Below the pieces are notes generated by a model. It was given only the letters and a program-made list of their open reading frames with translations, searched no databases and had not been told where the DNA came from. 64,000 nucleotides of DNA from DATCHW01 sp036508135. GTDB lineage: Bacteria; Bacteroidota; Ignavibacteria; Tepidaquicellales; Tepidaquicellaceae. This document shows, in pieces, positions 8,860 through 18,509 of the stretch. Position numbers and translations under genes: made by a program. The stretch is taken from positions 1 to 64,000 of the forward strand of contig DATCHW010000010.1 of the NCBI GenBank assembly GCA_036508135.1. Reading direction: 5' to 3'. The stretch's first letter is position 1; every line of letters begins with the position of its first letter.

Positions 8860-10257
8860 ATGCAGAATACTTCTGAAATAAATAAAAGAAAAATTAATGT
8901 AGCTTATACTTCTATTATAGGTGCTTTATTTATTGTAACTGTTAAATTTATTGCTACTGTTCAAAGTGGAAGCTTAGCTGTATTATCTGAGTTATTCCAT
9001 TCTTCGACTGACCTGATGGCATCATTTGCTACAATTATTTCCCTGACATATTCTGCCAAACCACCGGACAGTAAACATCATTACGGGCACGAGAAAGTTG
9101 AAAGTTTTTCAGCATTATTCCAGGTATTTATTTTGATCGCAATGTGTCTCTACGTTCTCTATGAAGCAATTGAGAGAATCATTCATCCCCCGGAAATAAA
9201 TTTAAATATATTTACATTTTCTGCAATCTCAATATGCATTTTTATAGACTATTCCAGGGCGAAAGCTCTTAAGAAAGTTGCAATCGAAACTAAGTCACAG
9301 GCTTTAGAGGCAGATGCTCTGCATTTTTCTTCGGATATTTGGAGTTCAATTGTTGTACTATTCTCTATGGTTTTTTCTTATTTTAATGTGAGCCATTTAT
9401 TTGACCCTTTAGCTGCAATCATTGTTTCAATGATTATTATATATACAACAATAAATATTACGAAGAAAGCATTTAATTCTTTAATGGATGGTGTCCCGTC
9501 AGGATTGACTGATAAGATACGAAATGCAATTTTATCAGTAAGAGAAGTAGAATCCATAAAGTCATTACGCATTAGAACATCCGGTTCTAAAACATATGTT
9601 GATATGACAATTCTCATTAGCAGGCTATTATCATTTGCAAATACACACCAAATTATTGATAAAGTAGAATCAAATGTGAAAGAAATGGTACCTGACTCCG
9701 ATGTTGTAATACATTTTGAACCTATTGAAACCGAAAAAGAAACAATTAATGAAAAAATAAGATTACTCGTAAACGAGAAGGGATATAAATGCCACGATAT
9801 TTTTTCGTACAGATTAGATAATGAAATATATTGCGAACTGCATATCGAAATTGATGATACAAATGATTTACAACAAGCTCATAATGTTGTTTCGAATATT
9901 GAAAAATTAATACTTGAGAAAATTAATATAATTAAAAAAGTAAAAATTCATTTAGATGAACCAAGTGAAAAAATATTTGATACTATCGATATAACAATGA
10001 AATCCTCAAATTTGATAAATAAAATTACTCAAATCGTTAATACTTACGATGCAATAATAAAATGCTCTGAATATAAAATTATTGATACTGGTGGTAAGAT
10101 CAGAATTTCACTTACCTGTGGATTCCAGAGCGAATTGAAATTTGATGAAGTGCATGACAAAGTTACTTTACTTGAAAGCAAAATATATGCGGAATTAAAA
10201 GATATCTATCCGAACTTAGTCAATGTGATAATACATGCCGAACCATGCTACAATTAA
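8860..10257 (+). CDS. Cation diffusion facilitator (CDF) transporter with three tandem C-terminal domains
   Basis: This 465-residue CDF antiporter has a six-helix membrane part in residues 1-200. It contains the metal-site motif HSSTDLMAS (residues 47-55), the HHYGHEKVE segment (74-82) and ALHFSSDIWSS (150-160). Proteins of this family export Zn, Fe, Mn or similar divalent ions in exchange for protons. The cytoplasmic part is unusually long and looks like three successive ferredoxin-like dimerisation units, ending in HFEP (near 286), HLDEP (near 366) and HAEP (near 461). The family's usual size is about 300 residues with one such unit. The metal specificity is not determinable here. Confidence 0.9.
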   Translation: MQNTSEINKRKINVAYTSIIGALFIVTVKFIATVQSGSLAVLSELFHSSTDLMASFATIISLTYSAKPPDSKHHYGHEKVESFSALFQVFILIAMCLYVLYEAIERIIHPPEINLNIFTFSAISICIFIDYSRAKALKKVAIETKSQALEADALHFSSDIWSSIVVLFSMVFSYFNVSHLFDPLAAIIVSMIIIYTTINITKKAFNSLMDGVPSGLTDKIRNAILSVREVESIKSLRIRTSGSKTYVDMTILISRLLSFANTHQIIDKVESNVKEMVPDSDVVIHFEPIETEKETINEKIRLLVNEKGYKCHDIFSYRLDNEIYCELHIEIDDTNDLQQAHNVVSNIEKLILEKINIIKKVKIHLDEPSEKIFDTIDITMKSSNLINKITQIVNTYDAIIKCSEYKIIDTGGKIRISLTCGFQSELKFDEVHDKVTLLESKIYAELKDIYPNLVNVIIHAEPCYN

Positions 10258-10288
10258 AATAAATAAAAAATAAATTATTATTAACATA

Positions 10289-11296
10289 ATGAATAAAAAA
10301 ATAAAAGTTGGTATTGCCGGTTGTGGCCATCTTGGAAATTTTCACATAAAAAATCTGATTGAATTGCAAAAAGAAAGAAATGATTTGGAAATTACCGGTG
10401 TTTATGATCTAGTAACATCGAAATCTAATAAAATCAATAGCAAATATAATTTAAAAGTATTTGGTTCCTTAGATGAGCTATTTAAAAATATAAATGCCAT
10501 AATAATAGTTACGCCCACAACTACACACTATGAGATTTCCAAAATGGCTATTGAAAAAGATATAAATACTTTTATTGAAAAACCCGTAACTGATAAAGTT
10601 TCAGAAGCATTTGAATTGCTTGAATATGCTAATTCTAAAAATGTAAAAATTCAGGTCGGGCATATTGAACGTTATAATCCTGCATTACTCGCACTCGAAA
10701 AAATAAATATCAATCCCCTGTTTATTGAATCTCATAGGTTATCAGAGTTCAACCCTAGAGGTACTGATGTTTCTGTAATCCAGGATATTATGATACATGA
10801 CATAGATATAATTCTGAATCTTGTAAAATCGAAAATTGAATCGATAGAAGCTAATGGAGTTGCGGTAATAACTGACAAAATAGATATTGCTAATGCCCGT
10901 ATTATGTTTAAAAATGGATGTGTTGCTAATCTGACTGCTTCGAGGATATCTCAAAAAAAAATGAGAAAGATGAGAATTTTCCAGAAGAATGCATACATCT
11001 CAATTGATTTCATGAAAAACCAATCAGAGATATTCAGTATGATTGATGAAAATGATTTATCATCAAATCCTGAAGCATTATTAATTGGTCCATTTGAATA
11101 TGATAATAAAAAGATAAAAATTTTATATGAAAACAAGACTGTTTCAAATATTAATCCTATGAAATATGAACTGAACAAGTTTTTTGACAGTATTGTAAAT
11201 GACTTAAAACCTGAAATCGACATTGAATCTGCAGTAGAAGCAGTAGAAGCAGCGCATTTGATAACTGATAAAATCAATAAATCAATTATAAGATAA
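10289..11296 (+). CDS. Gfo/Idh/MocA-family NAD(P)-dependent sugar oxidoreductase
   Basis: This 335-residue protein has an N-terminal Rossmann motif (VGIAGCGHLGNFH), the EKPVT motif near residue 95 and the conserved region HRLSEFNPRGTDVSVIQDIMIHDIDI near residues 150-175. The FNPRGTDVSV...MIHDID stretch recalls the subgroup containing UDP-GlcNAc 3-dehydrogenase (GnnA), which starts synthesis of the amide-linked lipid A sugar in some bacteria. No partner aminotransferase (GnnB) or lpx gene is nearby, so I name only the family. The metallophosphoesterase follows after 8 bases and could share the transcript. Confidence 0.85.
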   Translation: MNKKIKVGIAGCGHLGNFHIKNLIELQKERNDLEITGVYDLVTSKSNKINSKYNLKVFGSLDELFKNINAIIIVTPTTTHYEISKMAIEKDINTFIEKPVTDKVSEAFELLEYANSKNVKIQVGHIERYNPALLALEKININPLFIESHRLSEFNPRGTDVSVIQDIMIHDIDIILNLVKSKIESIEANGVAVITDKIDIANARIMFKNGCVANLTASRISQKKMRKMRIFQKNAYISIDFMKNQSEIFSMIDENDLSSNPEALLIGPFEYDNKKIKILYENKTVSNINPMKYELNKFFDSIVNDLKPEIDIESAVEAVEAAHLITDKINKSIIR

Positions 11297-11304
11297 ATCA
11301 AGAA

Positions 11305-12192
11305 TTGTACAGAATTGCTCACATATCTGACCTTCACTTAAGAGCTGAAAATGAAAATAAACATCTTGACTTATTTCTTGCTTTGCTGAATGATATTAAA
11401 AGCAAAAAATGCGACCATTTAGTTATCACTGGAGATATTAGTGATACTTCTGATCCCGGTGATTTTAAAATATTCACTGGTATATTAAAGAAAAATAATT
11501 TTTATAATCCTGAAAAATTGTCTGTAACAATAGGTAATCATGATATTTTCGGAGGTGCTAAAAAGGGGCAAAGTGTTTTTCTTTTTCCATCCGACAGTAA
11601 AAATGTTGATTATTTTTTAAAAGTTCATCAGTTCAATAAATATTTTCAAACAACTTCTGATAACAATAATTACAGGTGTAAGATTGATTATTCGCTTAAC
11701 TTAAAATTCTTAGCCGGAAATATTGTCCTGATATCAATTAATTCTATTGCAATGTGGTCTGCTAATAAAAATCCTATTTCCTCAAATGGATTCATCAGTT
11801 CAAAAAATATTAAAAGAATCAAAAAATTACTTGATAATGAAGATTTAGAAAAGAAAATTAAAATTGTTTTAATTCACCATCACTTTAAAGAACCGAGAAA
11901 TAATGAACTGAATAATCCGCATTCTTTATGGCTGTACTCAGAACGAAATACTATGAAATTGCATCATAAAGAAAGAATTCTTAAATTATTTGACAAATAT
12001 GAAATAAATTTTATTTTACATGGTCATACTCATATAACTGAATCTTACAATATTAACGGAAGAACTTTTTTAAATAGTTCGGGATGTATTATGCCTTTCA
12101 CAGATGATAGAAAATTGCAATATTATATTTTAAATATACCTGAAAAAGCAATACGGTCAGATAATATTACTTTTAGAAAAATTACTTTATAA
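11305..12192 (+). CDS. Calcineurin-like metallophosphoesterase
   Basis: This 295-residue protein starts at a TTG codon, 8 bases after the preceding gene. All metal-binding motifs of the calcineurin-like phosphoesterase fold are present: DLHL (residues 9-12), GDISD, GNHDIFGG, HHHF and GHTHIT. The family includes cAMP phosphodiesterases (CpdA), LpxH and nucleases; the two-metal centre is intact, so it should be active. The neighbouring oxidoreductase resembles lipid A sugar enzymes, which makes an LpxH-like role possible but unproven. The TTG start is chosen because the metal motif DLHL follows immediately and no in-frame ATG lies upstream of it. Confidence 0.88.
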   Translation: MYRIAHISDLHLRAENENKHLDLFLALLNDIKSKKCDHLVITGDISDTSDPGDFKIFTGILKKNNFYNPEKLSVTIGNHDIFGGAKKGQSVFLFPSDSKNVDYFLKVHQFNKYFQTTSDNNNYRCKIDYSLNLKFLAGNIVLISINSIAMWSANKNPISSNGFISSKNIKRIKKLLDNEDLEKKIKIVLIHHHFKEPRNNELNNPHSLWLYSERNTMKLHHKERILKLFDKYEINFILHGHTHITESYNINGRTFLNSSGCIMPFTDDRKLQYYILNIPEKAIRSDNITFRKITL

Positions 12193-12201
12193 TTATTACT
12201 C

Positions 12202-13587
12202 TTGAACTTCAAATTAAATATAATAAATGAATTAGCAGATATAGCAATTAAAAATGACTATGATGCATATGTTGTTGGCGGTTATATCCGTAATCTCCTT
12301 TTGGGAATAAGTTCAAACGATATTGACATTTTGGTAGTGGGTAATGCGATAGAATTTGCAGAACTATGCGCTAAATCATTAAATTCAAGACTTGCAGCTG
12401 TTTACAAAAAATTCGGGACCGCACTATTTTATTATGATGAGTATAAGATCGAATTTGCTACCGCCAGAAAAGAGAGCTATAAGTCGGAATCAAGAAAACC
12501 TATAATTATACAATCTGATTTGAATGATGATTTATCTCGAAGAGATTTTACTATTAATGCACTTGCAGTTTCATTTACTGACCCTGAAAAAATTATTGAT
12601 AACTTTAATGGTCTCGAGGATCTTGATAAAAAAATTCTGAAAACTCCATTAGAACCTGAGAGGACATTCGAAGATGACCCCCTGAGAATGCTCAGAGCAA
12701 TCAGGTTTGCATCCGTGCTAAATTTCAAAATTGAAGAGAATACATTTAGTGCAATAAAAAAAATGAAATTCCGACTTGAAAAAGATCCTATTGTATCTCA
12801 GGAACGTATCACAAATGAATTTTTACAGATACTATCAAGCAGTAAACCTTCTCAAGGATTAAACCTTCTTTTTCAATCAGGTATTATGAAAATAATTTTT
12901 CCTGAGATAGATAATCTTGCCGGAGTTGAACAAATTAATGAATATCACCATAAGGATGTTTTCAATCATACACTTGAAGTAGTAGATAACATTTCCAATA
13001 AGACTGATAATATTTGGCTTAGACTTTCGGCTTTGCTTCACGATATTGCTAAACCCGCTACTAAAAGGTTTGTTGAAGGTTCCGGTTGGACTTTTCATGG
13101 TCACGAAGAAATCGGTGCAAGAATGCTTAATAAAATATTCAAAAGAATGAAATTCCCTTATCACAAACTTGAATACGTTGAAAAATTAATAAGATTACAT
13201 TTGAGACCGATACCTTTAGCAAATGAAGATGTAACTGATTCTGCAATTCGAAGACTTGTAGTTGATGCCGGAGAAGATTTAAAAGATCTATTGACATTAT
13301 GCAGAGCGGATATTACATCAAAAAACCCTCTTAAAATTCAAACTTTTCTGAACAATTTTGACAACGTCGAGCAAAAGATATACGAAGTTGCAGAGCGCGA
13401 TAAATTAAGAAATTTTCAATCTCCGGTAAAAGGTGAAGAAATTATGGAAATTTGTAATTTAAAACCATCGAAGCAGGTAGGTATTATTAAGAAAAAAATT
13501 GAAGAAGCAATATTGGAGGGATTAATTCCAAATGATTACGAGTCCGCAAGAAAATTTCTATTGGAAATTAAAGATAGAATACTATAA
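12202..13587 (+). CDS. CCA-adding enzyme / poly(A) polymerase family nucleotidyltransferase with HD domain
   Basis: This 461-residue class II tRNA nucleotidyltransferase-family protein starts at TTG. The catalytic head has VGGYIRNLLLG (residues 25-35), the metal-binding DID (40-42), RRDFTINALA near 113, and DPLRMLRAIRFA near 159. An HD phosphohydrolase-like domain follows (LLHDIAKP near 280, HGHEEIGA near 299). Enzymes of this family add CCA to tRNA 3' ends or poly(A) to RNA. Bacteroidota-type versions carry the HD domain and are usually annotated as CCA tRNA nucleotidyltransferases. It overlaps nothing and ends 27 bases before the convergent ALDH-like gene. Confidence 0.9.
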   Translation: MNFKLNIINELADIAIKNDYDAYVVGGYIRNLLLGISSNDIDILVVGNAIEFAELCAKSLNSRLAAVYKKFGTALFYYDEYKIEFATARKESYKSESRKPIIIQSDLNDDLSRRDFTINALAVSFTDPEKIIDNFNGLEDLDKKILKTPLEPERTFEDDPLRMLRAIRFASVLNFKIEENTFSAIKKMKFRLEKDPIVSQERITNEFLQILSSSKPSQGLNLLFQSGIMKIIFPEIDNLAGVEQINEYHHKDVFNHTLEVVDNISNKTDNIWLRLSALLHDIAKPATKRFVEGSGWTFHGHEEIGARMLNKIFKRMKFPYHKLEYVEKLIRLHLRPIPLANEDVTDSAIRRLVVDAGEDLKDLLTLCRADITSKNPLKIQTFLNNFDNVEQKIYEVAERDKLRNFQSPVKGEEIMEICNLKPSKQVGIIKKKIEEAILEGLIPNDYESARKFLLEIKDRIL

Positions 13588-13614
13588 TTTACTTTAACTA
13601 ATCGTATATATTCA

Positions 13615-14970
13615 CTATTTATTGTTATATATTATAACCTTTTCCGTGGTAAATTTTTTATTCCACTTTACAAATTCCTCGTCGTTCATAATATTGCTAT
13701 TTAAAACTAAATTATTAGATTTATTTTGAGATTTTGATCTTTTATTTATATAAATTTTACATGTTTTAAATTTCTTTGAAATTTTTAAACCTATATTTAA
13801 GTTTTCAGTCCAAATCGTTACGCTTTCGAACGAATTATGAGAATTTAGCTTATGAATCAAATCTTCTGAATTTGTTATTTTTTGAAGACAAATTATAGGT
13901 CCTGAACATCCTTCAGAATTAATTTGGTGTTTATTTAATACTTCAGTAAGAATAGTAGGTTTCATAAAATAACCTTTTGAATTAATTTTATTCCCTCCGA
14001 GTAATATTTTAACACCTTTTCTATTAACCTCGCTTATTTGATTAAGCACATAATTTCTTTTATCGTCGCTTATAAAAGGTACATCATCGAATTCAAGTTT
14101 TTCATATTCTTTTCTAATCATGTTTTCTAATTTAGTAAATATTTTATCTTGAACAAAAATTCTGTTAAATTCAAAAAAATGATTCACAGAATATAGAAAA
14201 CAATTTTCTAAAACAGATTGAGTGGCTCGCAGTAAATCAGCATCTTTTAAAATTAATAATATGTCTTTCTTATATAACTTAGAAACTATCGGCAATAAAT
14301 TTTTTGATGCGAAAGATTGTATTTTTTTACCCGTTTCTACTCTTCCGGAAAAAGCTATAAAATCAATATCAGAATCAAGTAATGATTCTGAAACTTCTTC
14401 AACACCTTGCAATATTGTAATCACTCCTTTAGGTAAGTGTCTGTTCAGTATCTCATAAATCCGTTTTCCACAAATAGGAGTAAATTCTGAAGGTTTAAAA
14501 ATAACTGTATTACCAGATAAAATATTAGGAAGTAAAAATAATACCGGTATTTTAACTGGATTTTTCCATCCAGTTATTAATGCGCATACTCCGATTGGTT
14601 CAGCATTCACTTCAATAACTTTATTATTTAAAATACTTTTTTGATGAGTCAATGCTTTTGCTGATATGATCAAAAACTTCTCTAATTGATTAATGCTGTT
14701 TTCAACTTCTTCTAAAGCAAAGTGATTAGTCTTTCCGGTTTCAGCAGATATTAAATTAGCAATTTCTTTTTTCTCTTTTTTGAAGTCTTTCAATATTTTA
14801 TGAAATCTTGAAATTCTATTCTTTAACGTTAATTCTTTCCACGTTTTGAGCGCTTTTTTGGCTAATTTAACAGCTGATGCAACTTCGCCTGAAGAACTGC
14901 ATTTAATTTTTTCTATGACTTCACCGCTACGAGGATTAAAATCGATGATGAATTTCTGTTTTATTAACAT
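13615..14970 (-). CDS. Aldehyde-dehydrogenase-like protein lacking all catalytic residues (probable pseudoenzyme)
   Basis: This 451-residue protein has the ALDH fold pattern: GNTVIFKPSEFTP (residues 153-165, cofactor Lys159 and Glu162 kept), AFSGRVETGKKI (206-217), and ILKDADL (240-246). Aligned by eye on ALDH2 with ungapped spacing, the three catalytic positions are all changed. The oxyanion Asn of PWNFP is Lys136 in GWKNP. The general base Glu of LELGGK is Lys231 in KLYKKD. The nucleophile Cys of GQxC is Phe265 in VNHF. It should not oxidise aldehydes, though cofactor binding may persist. It is upstream-adjacent to two SDR genes on the same strand. A regulatory or structural role is inference. 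Confidence 0.85.
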   Translation of the reverse strand: MLIKQKFIIDFNPRSGEVIEKIKCSSSGEVASAVKLAKKALKTWKELTLKNRISRFHKILKDFKKEKKEIANLISAETGKTNHFALEEVENSINQLEKFLIISAKALTHQKSILNNKVIEVNAEPIGVCALITGWKNPVKIPVLFLLPNILSGNTVIFKPSEFTPICGKRIYEILNRHLPKGVITILQGVEEVSESLLDSDIDFIAFSGRVETGKKIQSFASKNLLPIVSKLYKKDILLILKDADLLRATQSVLENCFLYSVNHFFEFNRIFVQDKIFTKLENMIRKEYEKLEFDDVPFISDDKRNYVLNQISEVNRKGVKILLGGNKINSKGYFMKPTILTEVLNKHQINSEGCSGPIICLQKITNSEDLIHKLNSHNSFESVTIWTENLNIGLKISKKFKTCKIYINKRSKSQNKSNNLVLNSNIMNDEEFVKWNKKFTTEKVIIYNNK

Positions 14971-14990
14971 ATCTGGGAATTATACTCTTT

Positions 14991-16034
14991 TTATAATATT
15001 TTTTTAAATAATGATAATATTCCTTGCTTCCAGGCAATTCTATGTGTAATACCTGTTCCTTTTTGTATTTTGTTTTTATTATCAAGATACCATTGGTATG
15101 ATCTTATTAATGCTTGAGAATTTGAATATTTAGGTTTCCAGCCGAGAGTATTTTGTGCTTTTTCTATCGATACATATGAATCCGTATCAGCTGTACCATA
15201 TATCCATTTATATAATGGAGATAAATTTAATATTTCGAAAAATCTCAAAACAGGTTTTACGAGCCAGGATGGAGTGCTCATGACTCTTGAACCGGATTTT
15301 GCATACTCACACATTGCACCAACATCTTCATTTACCGATCTGTATTCTGCTGCCCCTATATTGAATGTGTCATTAATTTTTTCAGGAGGTAAAGTTGCTG
15401 CGAGGTTAATTGCATCAACAAGGTCATCCACTTCCAGCAGTTGATATTTATTCTTTCCATTTCCGATAATTGGAATTTTTGTTCCTGATTCCACCCAGTC
15501 ATATAAAATTTGAAAAACTCCTAGCCGGGCAGTACCTATAAAACTCTTCGGACGAATAATTGCAACCGTGAGGCCTTTTTTTCTGTATTCTTCGCAAATT
15601 TCTTCAGCTTGAATTTTACTTATTCCATAAGGACCTACACCTACACTTGGATGATATTCAAACAAAGGATGTACATCAGGAACTCCATAAACAGATGTTG
15701 AAGAAATAAATATTAATCTACCCACTTTATTCTTCAGGCAACTCTCGCACACATTTCTCATCCCTTCTACATTCGTTTCAAAAATATCTTTCTTCTTCCA
15801 AAGTGGTAAAGCTGCTGCACAATGTATTACAACGTCTGCACCAACAGTAATATCTTTCATTTGTTTCAGGTCTCTCACATCCCCATAAACGCAGGAAATA
15901 TCTTTATCAAGCTCCCCTTCTTCGAATTTAGCTATATCAAAGAATAACGAATTTTTAAACTCAGTTATTTCATTTATCTTAAGGGCAATGTGATATCCTA
16001 AAAAACCTGCCCCTCCTGTGACTATGACTCTCAT
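14991..16034 (-). CDS. NAD-dependent epimerase/dehydratase family protein
   Basis: This 347-residue extended SDR has a Rossmann start VTGGAGFLGYHIA (residues 4-16), CAAALP near 72, ISSTSVYGVP near 110, and the catalytic YGISK near 133 (Tyr and Lys present). The C-terminal substrate half includes WKPKYSN near residue 300, common in sugar epimerases and 3-beta-HSD-like enzymes. The substrate (nucleotide sugar or lipid) is not apparent. It lies in a same-strand group with an SDR and anmK (gaps 13 and 0 bases), which hints at sugar or envelope metabolism. Confidence 0.85.
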   Translation of the reverse strand: MRVIVTGGAGFLGYHIALKINEITEFKNSLFFDIAKFEEGELDKDISCVYGDVRDLKQMKDITVGADVVIHCAAALPLWKKKDIFETNVEGMRNVCESCLKNKVGRLIFISSTSVYGVPDVHPLFEYHPSVGVGPYGISKIQAEEICEEYRKKGLTVAIIRPKSFIGTARLGVFQILYDWVESGTKIPIIGNGKNKYQLLEVDDLVDAINLAATLPPEKINDTFNIGAAEYRSVNEDVGAMCEYAKSGSRVMSTPSWLVKPVLRFFEILNLSPLYKWIYGTADTDSYVSIEKAQNTLGWKPKYSNSQALIRSYQWYLDNKNKIQKGTGITHRIAWKQGILSLFKKIL

Positions 16035-16047
16035 AATTTTATTTACC

Positions 16048-16791
16048 TTAATATTTTCCTAAAACTTTTATTTCAGAACTGTGTACATCGTCAAATTCTT
16101 CAGATAAAAGATTTTGAACGATGTTCGCAATACTTTCGGGTGATACCCATTTATTAATATCTTCTGCACTTCCCCATTCTCTGTTTGAAGGTGTGTCAAT
16201 TATTCCCGGAATAATTGTATTACATTTTATATTGAAATCTTTCATTTCTTCTGAGATAGTATTCATCAACAAATTTACGGCACTTTTGGTCTTAGAATAA
16301 AAATACAATGCTGGAAAAACTTTAAGAGATGCAAGTGCACTGATTGAGATTATTCTTCCAAACGAATGATTTTTCATAATCCTTACGGCTTCCTTGGAAA
16401 AATTATATACAGACCTTAAATTCAAGTCTATCATATTATCAAAAATGAAATCATCTGAGTCTGAAACGAATACAGGTGAATGAATTCCTCCAATGGTATT
16501 GATAAGAGCATCAATCCTTCCTTGTTCCAATGCTGATACAGATTCTATAAATTCTCTTACTGATTCAAGTTTTCTTGCATCACATTGGAAAGAATATATT
16601 TTTGATAAACTGAATTTTTTCTCTGATTGTGAGTTATCGAAAATTCGTCGAAAAATATCCACGCTTTGAGATGGAACATAAATTTTATAACCGGCAGTGG
16701 CTAATCGTTTCACAATCACCCTACCTAGCTGTCCGGTACCCCCTGTTACTATGATAATTTTTTCTTTGGTTATCTTTTCCTTTGTTTTCAT
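16048..16791 (-). CDS. Short-chain dehydrogenase/reductase
   Basis: This 247-residue classical SDR has a TGGTGQLGRVI nucleotide-binding loop near residues 16-26, NTIGGIHSP near 97, the catalytic Ser in ISALAS, and YFYSKTKSA near 158-166 (Tyr and Lys present). The cofactor and fold are clear but the substrate is not. The ATG directly abuts the stop codon of anmK, and the epimerase gene follows 13 bases later, so the three are probably cotranscribed. Confidence 0.85.
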   Translation of the reverse strand: MKTKEKITKEKIIIVTGGTGQLGRVIVKRLATAGYKIYVPSQSVDIFRRIFDNSQSEKKFSLSKIYSFQCDARKLESVREFIESVSALEQGRIDALINTIGGIHSPVFVSDSDDFIFDNMIDLNLRSVYNFSKEAVRIMKNHSFGRIISISALASLKVFPALYFYSKTKSAVNLLMNTISEEMKDFNIKCNTIIPGIIDTPSNREWGSAEDINKWVSPESIANIVQNLLSEEFDDVHSSEIKVLGKY

Positions 16792-17976
16792 CTATTCCGC
16801 TAAACAAATTTTTCCGAGTATTACGTTTTTATTAGCATTTGTGACCGATCTTAAATTTGCTTTATTTCCGAGTACTGTTTCATTTGCTAAAATTGCAAAT
16901 AAGACGGATTCTTTATTTTCAGTTGTTATTCCTTGATAATCCAATTTTTTAACTTCTACACCCTTAAAATAATTGGATAACGAATTCATAATACAAGGAT
17001 TTAGAACACCGCCACCGCTTATCAAAATTTCTTTTATATTTTTGTCGTTTATAAAATCTGATACCCCTTTAAATATTGAGAACGCCGTATATTCACTCAC
17101 AGTCCGAATTATATCTGAAGGAATTAATTTTTCAGAATAACTTACTATAAAGTTCAAGAAATCGTTATTATATCTTTCCCTCCCTGTGGATTTTGGGGGA
17201 GGAATCTTCGGGTATTCATCAATACTGCAAATAAAGTTAAATAATTCCTTATTGATTTTCCCGCTATTTGCAATTTCAGCATCCTGATCGAAATCTTTCG
17301 AGAAAAATTTTCTCATTAATCCATCAATAATCATATTGCCGGGACCGGTATCAAAAGCAATAACATCTTTAAATTTGCCATTTTTTTTCAAGTAAGTGAT
17401 GTTTGATATACCGCCTATATTTATTAACACTCTACTAATTTCTTTATTTCTAAACATTATATAATCCATAAAAGGAACGAGCGGAGCACCGTCACCACCT
17501 ACTGCAACATCAGCAACCCGAAAATCACCTATTGTATTTATCCCTGTCAAATTAGCGATAACAGAAGGATCTCCCAACTGAAGTGTTGATTTTGTACTAA
17601 AAGAAAATAAATTTTCAAATTTTGGAATATGATAAACTGTTTGCCCGTGTGAACCAATTAAGTCAACATTGAGAGCGTTGAAACGATTATTTTTTAATAA
17701 TATTTTTATTGATTCAGCAAAAAAATGCCCTAATATAAAATTCAATCTGCAAATATCTTCGACATTACTTGATGAATTTGAAGAGCATTTCAGAATAAAT
17801 TCTTTCAAATCAATAGGATAAGGATTCGTATAAAAATCCAGAACTGAGATTTTTATATTTTCTCCGTTTCCAACGACCTTAGTTAAAACAACATCAGCAC
17901 CATCAAGGGATGTGCCTGATAATATTCCAATTATTATCTTTTCAGTTTTCTCTTCAATCCTAAATAATCTGTTCAT
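16792..17976 (-). CDS. anmK: Anhydro-N-acetylmuramic acid kinase
   Basis: This 394-residue sugar kinase opens with GILSGTSLDGADVV, the AnmK signature, and continues with GSHGQTVYHIP near residue 115, FDTGPGNMIIDGL near 205, and LISGGGVLNPCI near 325. AnmK phosphorylates 1,6-anhydro-MurNAc to MurNAc-6-phosphate during peptidoglycan recycling in the cytoplasm. I place the start at ATG 17976 (MNRLFRIEE) rather than 17997, because the extra seven residues are not part of the family. The SDR gene follows without a gap. Divergent promoters for this gene and the STAS gene must lie in 17977-18132. Confidence 0.93.
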   Translation of the reverse strand: MNRLFRIEEKTEKIIIGILSGTSLDGADVVLTKVVGNGENIKISVLDFYTNPYPIDLKEFILKCSSNSSSNVEDICRLNFILGHFFAESIKILLKNNRFNALNVDLIGSHGQTVYHIPKFENLFSFSTKSTLQLGDPSVIANLTGINTIGDFRVADVAVGGDGAPLVPFMDYIMFRNKEISRVLINIGGISNITYLKKNGKFKDVIAFDTGPGNMIIDGLMRKFFSKDFDQDAEIANSGKINKELFNFICSIDEYPKIPPPKSTGRERYNNDFLNFIVSYSEKLIPSDIIRTVSEYTAFSIFKGVSDFINDKNIKEILISGGGVLNPCIMNSLSNYFKGVEVKKLDYQGITTENKESVLFAILANETVLGNKANLRSVTNANKNVILGKICLAE

Positions 17977-18132
17977 CTGGTTACAAATATAAATCAATTA
18001 ATTTTCTTTTTCTATCTAATAAACCGTAACTTAATACCTTAAAATCAGTATAATATAATGTGAGTATGTTATTTCTATTTATTTTGATGTTTTTTTTTTG
18101 AATTTTATGAGTAATAAATTTTAACAAAAAAT

Positions 18133-18477
18133 ATGGAAGAATTCAGCATCAGGGAAATAAGTAAAAACAATATTTTTGTACTTCATCTTGATGGTTATCT
18201 GGATGCGCATACTTCAACAGAACTTGAAAAAGCATTCGATAAACTAATAAACGAAAAAAAGTACAAAATTATTGTTAATTTCGAAAAGTTATCCTACATC
18301 AGCAGTGCTGGTTTAGGAGTTTTCATGGCGTTCATTGAAACTGTAAGAAATAACAAAGGCGATATAAAACTATGTGCGATGAGTGATAAAATATTCAACA
18401 TATTTGATATGCTGGGTTTTCCTGTTCTTTTTGATATCGCCAAAGAAGAGTCAACTGCAATTAGTAACTTTAATTAA
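18133..18477 (+). CDS. STAS-domain anti-sigma factor antagonist (RsbV/SpoIIAA-like)
   Basis: This 114-residue single STAS domain has the conserved phosphorylation motif YISSAGLGVFM; the target Ser is 57 or 58. Such proteins bind and sequester an anti-sigma kinase when dephosphorylated. The two following genes encode an RsbW-type ATPase and a SpoIIE-type phosphatase, so all three parts of a partner-switching circuit are together. In Bacteroidota-like bacteria these modules may regulate something other than a sigma factor. No sigma factor gene is in the window. Confidence 0.92.
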   Translation: MEEFSIREISKNNIFVLHLDGYLDAHTSTELEKAFDKLINEKKYKIIVNFEKLSYISSAGLGVFMAFIETVRNNKGDIKLCAMSDKIFNIFDMLGFPVLFDIAKEESTAISNFN

Positions 18478-18509
18478 TAGTACAATATTAAAATGTTAAG
18501 ACCTTAAAA

